From Thermodesulfobacteriota bacterium (GTDB lineage: Bacteria; Desulfobacterota_D; UBA1144; Nemesobacterales; UBA2774), in assembly GCA_039028315.1 (NCBI GenBank), contig JBCCIH010000160.1:1-5768 (forward strand): 5,768 nucleotides of DNA. The letters run 5' to 3'. The position numbers and the translations under genes are program-made. Shown here one piece after another: positions 1 through 5,768 of this stretch. The notes beneath the pieces were generated by a model. The model saw nothing but the letters and a program-made list of their open reading frames with translations, did not search any database and was not told the origin of the DNA. Each line of letters opens with the position of its first letter. Position 1 is the stretch's first letter.

Positions 1-1016
1 GCAGAGCCCTGACCTGCCCAAAGAGACATATAGCTTGAATCACCTTTTTGTTTTGAGGCATCTCTAATCTTTCGGGTAAGTCTGTTTTGAATGGGATATG
101 GAGGAACATCGTTTTCTAGATCTTTCATTTTATCAATAAAAAGGTTCTTTATACCCCTTGCATATTTACCGGTAAATGACCTAGTCAGAACTGTGCTTGT
201 ATCTTTAGTGTTCTTTAGCTCCTCAAGCCATGGCTGTGAAACTCCTGCTTCTTTAGTACTAAGAAACGCTGTTCCAATCTGAACCGCAGAGGCCCCCAAT
301 GCTAAACATGCAGCAATACCCCTTCCGTCCATAACACCGCCTGATGCTATTACCGGGATGTTTACTTTATCTACTATCTGCGGTATTAAGGCCAACCCGC
401 CAATCATTGGAAGGCCAGATGTTGATTCAAACGTGCCCCTGTGCCCACCGGCTTCACTCCCCTGTGCAACTAGTGCGGTGCAACCAGCTTTTTCAAGAAG
501 CACTGCCTCTTCAACACAGGTAGCAGTTCCTATTATTTTTATGCCCCGGTCTAAAAGAGTTTTGAAATATTTTTGCTCTGGTACTCCGAATGTAAAACTA
601 AAAACGCTAACATTATTATGTATTAGCACATCTAGCTGATCTTCAAAAGTAAACGCTGAAGCGCTGGGGGGTATAGTATTATGAACTCCAAGTTCCTTTG
701 AAAATTCATCTAGTTTTTCAAGCACTTTCTTATTAACTTTAGTAGCATGTTCTTGTTCTGGTGTAAAAAGATTGATACAAAACGGTTTGTTAGTAAGCTC
801 TTTTACTTTCTCAATATCAGAATTTATTTGTTCAGGTGACAGATATGCGGCCCCAAAAGACCCAAGCGCACCAGCATTTGAAACTGCAGCAACTAATTCA
901 TATGTAGTTGGTCCACCAGCCATTGGGGCTTGAATGATAGGGTGTTCTATGCCTAGTAGCTTAATAAAATCTTTAGTATGTGATGGCCAGAATTCATTGT
1001 TCATAACATCGCTCAT
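1..1016 (-). CDS. Nitronate monooxygenase (2-nitropropane dioxygenase family), 3' end cut by window edge
   Basis: Reading the minus strand from the ATG at 1016 gives 338 codons with no stop up to the window edge. The family is an FMN-dependent TIM barrel that oxidises alkyl nitronates, such as propionate 3-nitronate, with O2 in the cytoplasm. Visible motifs are QAPMAGG near residues 29-35 (N-terminal FMN-binding strand), AQGSEAGGHRG at 184-194 with His192 in the position of the family's catalytic base, and IPVIASGGVMDGRG at 220-233 followed by GASAVQIGTAF at 241-251 (FMN phosphate binding). SLWAGQG at 331-337 is the usual C-terminal signature, so probably only about 15-25 residues are missing. 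The motif set resembles class I nitronate monooxygenases, but enoyl-ACP reductase FabK and NADH:quinone reductase relatives share this fold, so the substrate is inferred. An in-frame TAG 24 nt upstream bounds the start; Met5 (ATG at 1004) is an alternative, and neither has a strong Shine-Dalgarno. The gene is divergent from the efflux operon. Confidence 0.92.
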   Translation of the reverse strand, partial: MSDVMNNEFWPSHTKDFIKLLGIEHPIIQAPMAGGPTTYELVAAVSNAGALGSFGAAYLSPEQINSDIEKVKELTNKPFCINLFTPEQEHATKVNKKVLEKLDEFSKELGVHNTIPPSASAFTFEDQLDVLIHNNVSVFSFTFGVPEQKYFKTLLDRGIKIIGTATCVEEAVLLEKAGCTALVAQGSEAGGHRGTFESTSGLPMIGGLALIPQIVDKVNIPVIASGGVMDGRGIAACLALGASAVQIGTAFLSTKEAGVSQPWLEELKNTKDTSTVLTRSFTGKYARGIKNLFIDKMKDLENDVPPYPIQNRLTRKIRDASKQKGDSSYMSLWAGQGS

Positions 1017-1028
1017 ATGACCAAGAAT

Positions 1029-1058
1029 AATATAGTTTATCTAGCATGCAACTATATT
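1029..1058. repeat. Perfect 9-bp inverted repeat with 12-bp spacer, operator-like
   Basis: The left arm AATATAGTT (1029-1037) is the exact reverse complement of the right arm AACTATATT (1050-1058). The arm centres are 21 bp apart, about two helical turns, which suits a dimeric regulator binding one DNA face. The spacer contains CTAG and GCATGC, themselves palindromic. The element lies between the start codon of the flavoenzyme gene and its candidate -10 box, across the expected transcription start. It could be an operator or an AU-rich stem-loop in the 5' leader. The AT-rich background makes chance occurrence a real alternative. Confidence 0.5.
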
Positions 1059-1059
1059 G

Positions 1060-1065
1060 ATTATA
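1060..1065 (-). promoter_or_regulatory. Candidate -10 box for the nitronate monooxygenase gene
   Basis: On the minus strand this reads TATAAT, a perfect sigma-70 -10 match, 43 nt upstream of the ATG at 1016. No good -35 box stands 16-18 bp upstream; the bases there read roughly TCAATT. The call rests on the -10 box and its position, in an AT-rich stretch where such hexamers are common. Confidence 0.35.
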
Positions 1066-1092
1066 AAATGACAACATATTTTAATTGACCCC

Positions 1093-1122
1093 TTGGTTTA
1101 AAACTCTAAAACCTGTTATAAT
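1093..1122 (+). promoter_or_regulatory. Candidate extended -10 promoter of the RND efflux operon
   Basis: TATAAT at 1117-1122 is a perfect -10 box preceded by TGT (1114-1116), which forms an extended -10 element. A weak -35, TTGGTT at 1093-1098, lies 18 bp upstream. A better -35-like TTGACC at 1085-1090 is too far away (26 bp) to pair with this -10. The predicted transcription start is near 1129, giving a leader of about 50 nt before the adaptor gene. No other convincing promoter was seen inside the operon, so this one probably drives all three genes. Confidence 0.55.
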
Positions 1123-1173
1123 CATTCTCGCTGTTAGGTGGAAACTGCTAGATCCTGGGGGAATTAACAAATA

Positions 1174-1188
1174 AAGAGAATGTCTATG
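1174..1188 (+). promoter_or_regulatory. Ribosome binding site deciding between two adaptor start codons
   Basis: The purine-rich AAGAGA at 1174-1179 directly abuts the ATG at 1180 but lies 6 nt before the in-frame ATG at 1186. Normal Shine-Dalgarno spacing therefore favours 1186 as the true start. The GGGGGA at 1157-1162 is about 18 nt from the first ATG and too distant to serve it. Starting at 1186 drops only Met-Ser and leaves a standard MKNKF lipoprotein signal peptide. Confidence 0.5.
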
Positions 1189-2349
1189 AAAAATAAATTC
1201 TTAAGTGCGCTTTTGATATTAACTATTTTTGCCTATTCCTGCGGGGGTGAAGGGCAACAACAACTACCAACTCCAAAAGTTAAGGTATATGTAACTACTA
1301 CTACAGATGTGCCAATATTCAGACAGTTTGTAGGAGAAACACTAGGGAATACAAATGTAGATATTGCAGCAAGAGTTGCGGGATTTTTGGAGACCAGGGA
1401 ATTTGAAGAAGGATCTTTTGTAAAAAAGGGCCAGCTGCTTTATACAATTGAAAGCCAGCCGTTTGAAGAGAAAGTTGCGACTGCGCAAAGTGAGCTTGCA
1501 GCTTCCAGAGTGACCTTAGCCAATGCAGAAAGTGACTTAAGCAGAATAAAGCCATTGGCTGCAGAAAACGCTATTAGTCAAATTGACCTAGACGCTGCGC
1601 AAGCCAGATATGAGGCATCTATCGAAGCTGTAAAAGCTTCTGAGGCAAGTCTTAGAGCTGCAAATCTTGAGCTAAGTTATACCAAAGTGTACGCACCCAT
1701 AGATGGTATTATCGGAAAAACAAATGCAAATGAGGGTGACTATGTTGGAGCTAGTGCCAACACGGTTGTACTCACCACCATTTCCTACATTGACACAATG
1801 GCCGTTCAGTTTTATCTAACTCAAACTGAATATCTCGAATCCGCTCGAAGAATCATAGCAGCAGAGAGAAAACTGCAGGACGAGCAAAAAAGAAGCCAGA
1901 AAGTAGATGATGATTTACTATTAATTCTTTCCGATGGGTCTGTCTACAAGTATGAAGGCAGGTTTGATTTCATAGATAGAAACTTTGACTCTGAAACAGG
2001 TTCAATACTTGTACAAACTCTTTTTCCAAACCCAGACCAGCTTCTTCGTCCCGGGCTGTTTGCCAGAGTTAGGGCTGAAGTAGATGAAGTAAAAGATGGG
2101 ATCTTGGTTCCACAAAGAAGTGTGATAGAGCTTCAAGGAAAATTCAGCGTACTAGTGGTAACTGAAGATAATAAAGTTGAAAGCAGACCCGTGCAGGTAG
2201 GACCTACTATTAAAGAATTCTGGTTAATCAGAGAGGGTCTTAAACCAGGTGAGAAGGTTATATACGAAGGGCTTCAGATTGTAAGAGAAGGGCAAGTAGT
2301 AATCCCAGAAGTTGTAGAAATAAAAATTCCTGATTTAACGAGCATATAA
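1180..2349 (+). CDS. RND efflux periplasmic adaptor lipoprotein (membrane fusion protein, AcrA/MexA family)
   Basis: This 389-residue protein (AcrA has 397) is the periplasmic adaptor that links the RND pump encoded just downstream to an outer-membrane channel. Residues 3-20 form a signal peptide ending in a lipobox-like AYSC, with Cys21 the probable lipidated residue. Residues about 59-97 form the first lipoyl half, with ARVAGFLE and then GSFVKKGQLLYTIESQPF. Residues about 98-166 form an alpha-helical hairpin. The hairpin holds SRIKPLAAENAIS at 121-133, which fits the RxxxLxxxxxxS channel-docking motif (Arg122, Leu126, Ser133). YAPIDGIIGK at 171-180 begins the second lipoyl half, followed by the beta-barrel (about 200-300, with LRPGLFARVRA) and a membrane-proximal domain (about 305-380). 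The true start may be the ATG at 1186. The stop is 5 bp before the pump gene. Family assignment is firm; the substrate cannot be read from this protein. Confidence 0.96.
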   Translation: MSMKNKFLSALLILTIFAYSCGGEGQQQLPTPKVKVYVTTTTDVPIFRQFVGETLGNTNVDIAARVAGFLETREFEEGSFVKKGQLLYTIESQPFEEKVATAQSELAASRVTLANAESDLSRIKPLAAENAISQIDLDAAQARYEASIEAVKASEASLRAANLELSYTKVYAPIDGIIGKTNANEGDYVGASANTVVLTTISYIDTMAVQFYLTQTEYLESARRIIAAERKLQDEQKRSQKVDDDLLLILSDGSVYKYEGRFDFIDRNFDSETGSILVQTLFPNPDQLLRPGLFARVRAEVDEVKDGILVPQRSVIELQGKFSVLVVTEDNKVESRPVQVGPTIKEFWLIREGLKPGEKVIYEGLQIVREGQVVIPEVVEIKIPDLTSI

Positions 2350-2354
2350 AGCAT

Positions 2355-5300
2355 ATGGGTAATTTTTTTGTTAACAGACCTATTGTAGCAATGGTAATTG
2401 CCATTGTAATGGTAATTGTAGGATTTGTGTTCATGGGCGGTCTGCCAATTGAGCAATATCCCGACATAACTCCCCCGATTGTAGAAGTTAGAGCCAGCTA
2501 CACTGGTGCAAATGCTATTAGCGTTGAAGAATCAGTTGCAACACCACTTGAGCAAGAAATAAACGGTGTTGACAATATGATTTACATGAAATCCACCAAT
2601 GCTAACGATGGAACTATGGCAATACAGGTTTCATTTGAAGTAGGTACGGATCCTGATCTAAACACAGTTTTTACACAAAACAGGGTGGCTGCAGCAACAG
2701 CTAGACTTCCAGAGGAAGTTACCAGACTTGGTGTAACTACTGAAAAATCACTCCCAAATATTCTGATGCTCATTACATTGACATCGGAAGACGGAAGATT
2801 TGATCAAAACTTTTTAGGTAACTATGCACTAATAAATATACAAGACACTCTAGCCCGTATTAAAGGAATTGGACGTGTACAAGTTTTGGGTGCGAGTGAT
2901 TACTCGATGAGGGTATGGATCAAGCCTGACCGTATTGCGCAGATGGGTATCACAGTTCCAGAAATTGTAGATGCAATAAGGCAGCAGAGCATAATCGTAC
3001 CTGGCGGCCAGTTTGGCGCGGAACCAGCTCCTCCCGGAACCGATTTCACTTATACTGTAAGGCTACCCGAGAGGCTCAATTCGCCAGAGGAATTTGGCGA
3101 AGTTGTTGTGAGAACCGGAGAAGGCGGATCACAAGTTAAGATTAAGGATATAGCACGGGTTGAGCTAGGAGTCGAAACATATAATGCATTTACTAGGCTT
3201 GACGGACAAGAATGTACTATTATAGCTTTGTATCAAGCCCCGGGGTCAAATGCTACAGAGCTTGCAAGCATCGTAAAAACCACCATTGAAGAGATTTCTC
3301 AATCGTTCCCTGAGAGTATGCGCTATGATATCTCACTCGATACAACACTAGCTATAACAGCAGGTATTAAAGAAATTGTAGTAACACTTTTCGTAGCCTT
3401 AGCACTAGTAATCTTAGTTGTATTTATATTTATACAAGATTGGCGAGCGGCACTCATTCCCACAATTGCAATACCCGTATCACTCGTAGCCGCATTTATG
3501 ATATTCCCACTAATTGGTTTTACAATTAACGTTCTTTCACTACTAGGACTGGTGCTTGCAATTGGTATTGTGGTGGATGACGCAATTGTAGTTGTGGAAG
3601 CAGTACAGGTAAACATTGAAAATGGCATGTCGCCCAAGCAAGCAACCATTCAAGCCATGAGCGAGGTTACAGCTCCTGTAATCGCCACAACATTGGTGCT
3701 GGTTGCGGTGTTTATACCAGTTGCTGTTATGTCAGGTATTACTGGAAGGCTTTATCAGCAATTTGCTATCACAGTTGCGGTTTCTGTTGTCTTTTCTTCC
3801 ATTAATGCTCTTACACTTAGCCCTGCTTTATGTTCTCTTCTCCTAAGAAAGAGGGAACCCTCAAAAGGGTTACTCGGACGTTTCTTTGACAAATTTAATG
3901 ATGGTTTTGACAAGCTGACTAATCAGTATGTAAGTCTGACGAAATTTGCAACTAACAATATCAAACGAGGGCTTTTGTTTGTTGGAATTATAGTTATAGG
4001 TTTAGTTTTCCTAACTAGAATTCTTCCTGGTGGGTTTATGCCTGAGGAAGATATGGGGTATCTATTTGTAAACATACAACTACCAGACGCTGCATCACTC
4101 CAAAGATCAGATGTTGTTACCAAGAAAGTTGAAAAAATAATTGGTCAGTTTGATCAAGTTGAATATATAACATCCGCTGCGGGATTTAGTCTTCTTTCAG
4201 GCAGCTTCTCCTCAAACTCTTCATTTATATTTGTCTCGCTTAAAGACTGGGGGGAGAGAAACGAAACAGCAAATGAAGTAGTGGATTTACTCAATATAGC
4301 TTTTCGAACGCAATTAAATGAAGCCCAAGTTTTCGCCTTCGGCCCTCCGGCTATTCCTGGGCTAGGTAGTGGTTCAGGTTTTACTATGATGCTACAGGAT
4401 AGGACTGGAAATACTCCTGAATACCTCGCCCAGCAATCGGCAAACTTTATTCAGGCTGCGATGAAGAGAGAAGAAATCGGCTCCATATTCACTACTTTTA
4501 GAGCTAATGTCCCCCAGAGATTTATGGACATCGACACTGACAAGGTTCTAAAAGCTGGGATACCACTAGAGAATATTTATAGCACCGTAGGTGCGTTTCT
4601 TGGCGGCACATATATAAATGACTTTACGAGATTTGGAAGATTGTATAGAGCCTTTATCCAAGCCGAACCTGAATATAGACAGAGTGAGAATCAAATCAAT
4701 TTTTATTATATAAAGAACTCAAGCGGAGACAGTGTACCACTTGCAGGATTTGTAGACATCAGAGATATATCAGGACCTGATTTCACTAACCGCTTTAACT
4801 TATATAGATCCGTGGAACTAACAGGGGGTCCGGCACCTGGATATACCTCGGCTCAGGCCTTAACAGCTCTTAAGGAAGTTGCTGCGCAAGCGCTTCCAGC
4901 CAACATGGGCTATGAGTGGAGCAACATGTCATATCAGGAACAGGCTGCATCGGGGTCGGCTGGAGTAGTCTTCTTGTTCGCTTTGGTGTTTGTGTTCCTA
5001 ATTCTCTCAGCACAATATGAGAGCTGGTCACTACCTTGGAGTATTTTGCTCGGAACACCATTTGCAATCTTTGGCGCATTTTTAGGATTAGTTATAGCCA
5101 GGATTTTCAGCGAGAGCTATGAACTTAATATATTTGCTCAAATAGCTCTGGTGATGCTGATTGCTATGGCAGCTAAAAATGCGATTCTTATTGTGGAATT
5201 TGCAAAGCTCGAGTTTGATAAAGGGCTTTCACTTTTTGATTCAGCAATAAAAGCAGCACAACTTAGGTTCAGGCCTATATTAATGACAGCTTTCTCATTT

Positions 5301-5498
5301 ATTCTTGGTGTGCTTCCACTGGTGGTAGCTTCCGGAGCAGGAGCTGAAGCCAGAGTTGTGATGGGCGTAGCTCTACTAGGAGGCATGGCTATTGCCACAG
5401 CGCTGGGTGTGTTCTTTTATCCTATGTTCTTTGTGTTGATCGGCAAGATCGGCAAATATGAAGAAAAACGTGATATGCAGGCTAATTTAGAGAAATAA
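2355..5498 (+). CDS. RND multidrug efflux pump, inner-membrane subunit (HAE1 family, AcrB/MexB/MexF-like)
   Basis: At 1047 residues this matches the length of AcrB (1049). It is the trimeric proton-driven pump of the tripartite system. Membrane segments fall at about 10-30, six between about 338 and 492, 538-555, and the rest between about 868 and 1025, giving 12. Two large periplasmic loops (about 31-337 and 556-867) hold the porter and docking domains. The proton relay is intact: Asp408 and Asp409 in GIVVDDA, Lys941 in AAKNAILIVEF, and Arg971 and Thr978 in RFRPILMT. Other family marks are FVNRPI and LPIEQYPDI near the N-terminus, LPGGFMPEEDMGYL at 557-570, FVSLKDW at 626-632 and PPAIPGLGSGSGF at 664-676. 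Some aromatic residues of the AcrB binding pocket look replaced (Ile136, Leu178). The ATG has only a weak GAG 12 nt upstream, so initiation probably depends on coupling to the adaptor gene 5 bp before. It is not a heavy-metal (CusA-type) pump, because the HAE1 motifs fit throughout; the substrate is unknown. Confidence 0.97.
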   Translation: MGNFFVNRPIVAMVIAIVMVIVGFVFMGGLPIEQYPDITPPIVEVRASYTGANAISVEESVATPLEQEINGVDNMIYMKSTNANDGTMAIQVSFEVGTDPDLNTVFTQNRVAAATARLPEEVTRLGVTTEKSLPNILMLITLTSEDGRFDQNFLGNYALINIQDTLARIKGIGRVQVLGASDYSMRVWIKPDRIAQMGITVPEIVDAIRQQSIIVPGGQFGAEPAPPGTDFTYTVRLPERLNSPEEFGEVVVRTGEGGSQVKIKDIARVELGVETYNAFTRLDGQECTIIALYQAPGSNATELASIVKTTIEEISQSFPESMRYDISLDTTLAITAGIKEIVVTLFVALALVILVVFIFIQDWRAALIPTIAIPVSLVAAFMIFPLIGFTINVLSLLGLVLAIGIVVDDAIVVVEAVQVNIENGMSPKQATIQAMSEVTAPVIATTLVLVAVFIPVAVMSGITGRLYQQFAITVAVSVVFSSINALTLSPALCSLLLRKREPSKGLLGRFFDKFNDGFDKLTNQYVSLTKFATNNIKRGLLFVGIIVIGLVFLTRILPGGFMPEEDMGYLFVNIQLPDAASLQRSDVVTKKVEKIIGQFDQVEYITSAAGFSLLSGSFSSNSSFIFVSLKDWGERNETANEVVDLLNIAFRTQLNEAQVFAFGPPAIPGLGSGSGFTMMLQDRTGNTPEYLAQQSANFIQAAMKREEIGSIFTTFRANVPQRFMDIDTDKVLKAGIPLENIYSTVGAFLGGTYINDFTRFGRLYRAFIQAEPEYRQSENQINFYYIKNSSGDSVPLAGFVDIRDISGPDFTNRFNLYRSVELTGGPAPGYTSAQALTALKEVAAQALPANMGYEWSNMSYQEQAASGSAGVVFLFALVFVFLILSAQYESWSLPWSILLGTPFAIFGAFLGLVIARIFSESYELNIFAQIALVMLIAMAAKNAILIVEFAKLEFDKGLSLFDSAIKAAQLRFRPILMTAFSFILGVLPLVVASGAGAEARVVMGVALLGGMAIATALGVFFYPMFFVLIGKIGKYEEKRDMQANLEK
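2390..2418 (+). repeat. Short direct repeat inside the first membrane segment of the pump
   Basis: The 11-mer AATGGTAATTG occurs at 2390-2400 and again at 2408-2418, a period of 18 bp or six codons. It encodes the repetitive stretch MVIAIVMVIV in the first transmembrane helix. It keeps the reading frame and is most simply explained by low-complexity hydrophobic coding, possibly from an old six-codon duplication. Confidence 0.5.
5489..5494 (+). promoter_or_regulatory. Ribosome binding site of the outer-membrane channel gene, inside the end of the pump gene
   Basis: AGAGAA at 5489-5494 ends 5 nt before the ATG at 5500 and overlaps the last codons of the pump gene. Its spacing supports 5500 as the start and suggests translation coupled to the pump. 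Confidence 0.55.
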
Positions 5499-5499
5499 A

Positions 5500-5768
5500 A
5501 TGAAGTTAATAACAAATTCTAGAAATATTATTTCCGCGCTGATTATTTCAGCCGTTATTTTAAGCGGCTGTATGGTTGGACCCAATTTTGAAGAACCAGG
5601 GTTTGAGGATTTGCCCGATCAGTTCAGATTCGCGGGGCAATATGACGGGCAGGAAGTAAATCTGATTTGGTGGGAACTCTTCAATGATCCAGTACTAGTA
5701 TCGCTCGTGAACACAGCTCTAGAGCAGAACAAAGACCTTCTAATTGCCATTAGCCGAATAGAAGAGGC
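5500..5768 (+). CDS. Outer-membrane efflux channel lipoprotein (NodT/OprM family), 5' part only
   Basis: This open frame starts one base after the pump stop and runs off the right edge after 89 codons; family members usually have about 450-500 residues. The product is the trimeric TolC-like exit duct that completes the tripartite pump. Residues 1-23 form a lipoprotein signal peptide with lipobox LSGC, Cys24 being the lipidated residue. It is followed by MVGPNFEEP (25-33), the typical mature N-terminus of the NodT/OprM family. IWWELFNDPVLVSLVNTAL at 56-74 and then LEQNKDLLIAISRIEE match the conserved first helix of the periplasmic coiled-coil barrel. The ATG at 5500 has a well-spaced AGAGAA upstream. 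The start and family are clear despite the truncation; nothing can be said about the C-terminal half. Confidence 0.93.
   Translation, partial: MKLITNSRNIISALIISAVILSGCMVGPNFEEPGFEDLPDQFRFAGQYDGQEVNLIWWELFNDPVLVSLVNTALEQNKDLLIAISRIEE

Noticed and set aside
91..639. Two plus-strand open frames (91-282 and 358-639)
   Set aside because: Both lie antisense within the nitronate monooxygenase gene, whose minus-strand frame carries clear conserved motifs. Their translations show no family signature.
1113..1136. Direct repeat CTGTTA at 1113-1118 and 1131-1136 as a regulator site
   Set aside because: It is only six bases, the first copy overlaps the extended -10 element, and no symmetry or third copy supports it.
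1133..1156. Possible hairpin in the adaptor leader (TAGG with CCTG)
   Set aside because: Pairing is limited to three or four bases across a long loop, and there is no T-run or riboswitch-like conserved core.
2363..2369. Run of seven T near the pump start as a possible phase-variation tract
   Set aside because: It encodes the conserved Phe-Phe of the family N-terminus (NFFVNRP), and seven bases is short for a slippage switch.
2258..2467. Two overlapping minus-strand frames across the adaptor-pump junction
   Set aside because: They are antisense to the well-supported ends of two real genes and have no recognisable features.
3323..3649. A 108-codon minus-strand open frame inside the pump gene
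   Set aside because: It mirrors the third-to-fifth transmembrane region of the pump; its Thr/Ser/Ala/Ile-rich composition is what the antisense of hydrophobic codons gives.
5496..5500. Terminator or promoter between the pump and channel genes
   Set aside because: There is only one base between stop and start, with no hairpin; the genes are co-transcribed.

Overview
The window carries most of one gene on the minus strand and the start of an operon on the plus strand. These are a nitronate monooxygenase-like flavoenzyme (1-1016, minus, C-terminal end cut by the window edge) and, divergently, a tripartite RND (HAE1-type) efflux operon. The operon reads: periplasmic adaptor lipoprotein (1180-2349), inner-membrane RND pump (2355-5498), and the first 89 codons of a NodT/OprM-type outer-membrane channel lipoprotein (5500 to the right edge). 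Everything except the 163-bp divergent intergenic region is coding.

The host is a Gram-negative bacterium, because the operon encodes adaptor, pump and outer-membrane channel and two of the proteins have lipoprotein signals. The DNA is moderately AT-rich, with many AGA and ATA codons and AT-rich third positions, which argues against an enteric or pseudomonad source. An uncultured marine or deltaproteobacterium-like lineage is possible, but the sequence does not fix the taxon.

The three operon genes are packed with gaps of 5 bp and 1 bp, so they are probably co-transcribed and translationally coupled. The adaptor would bridge pump and channel, the pump would use proton flux to take substrates from the periplasm or inner membrane, and the channel would release them outside. 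A good extended -10 promoter candidate (1093-1122) sits upstream of the adaptor. A minus-strand -10 candidate (1060-1065) and a perfect 9-bp inverted repeat (1029-1058) lie in front of the flavoenzyme gene.

No transcriptional regulator, mobile element, RNA gene, CRISPR array or clear terminator is visible. The window looks like an ordinary efflux locus. The points worth a second look are the operator-like inverted repeat, the pairing of a nitronate-oxidising enzyme with an efflux pump where a TetR-type repressor is often found, and the less aromatic drug-binding pocket of the pump. I see no strong evidence for a new kind of system.
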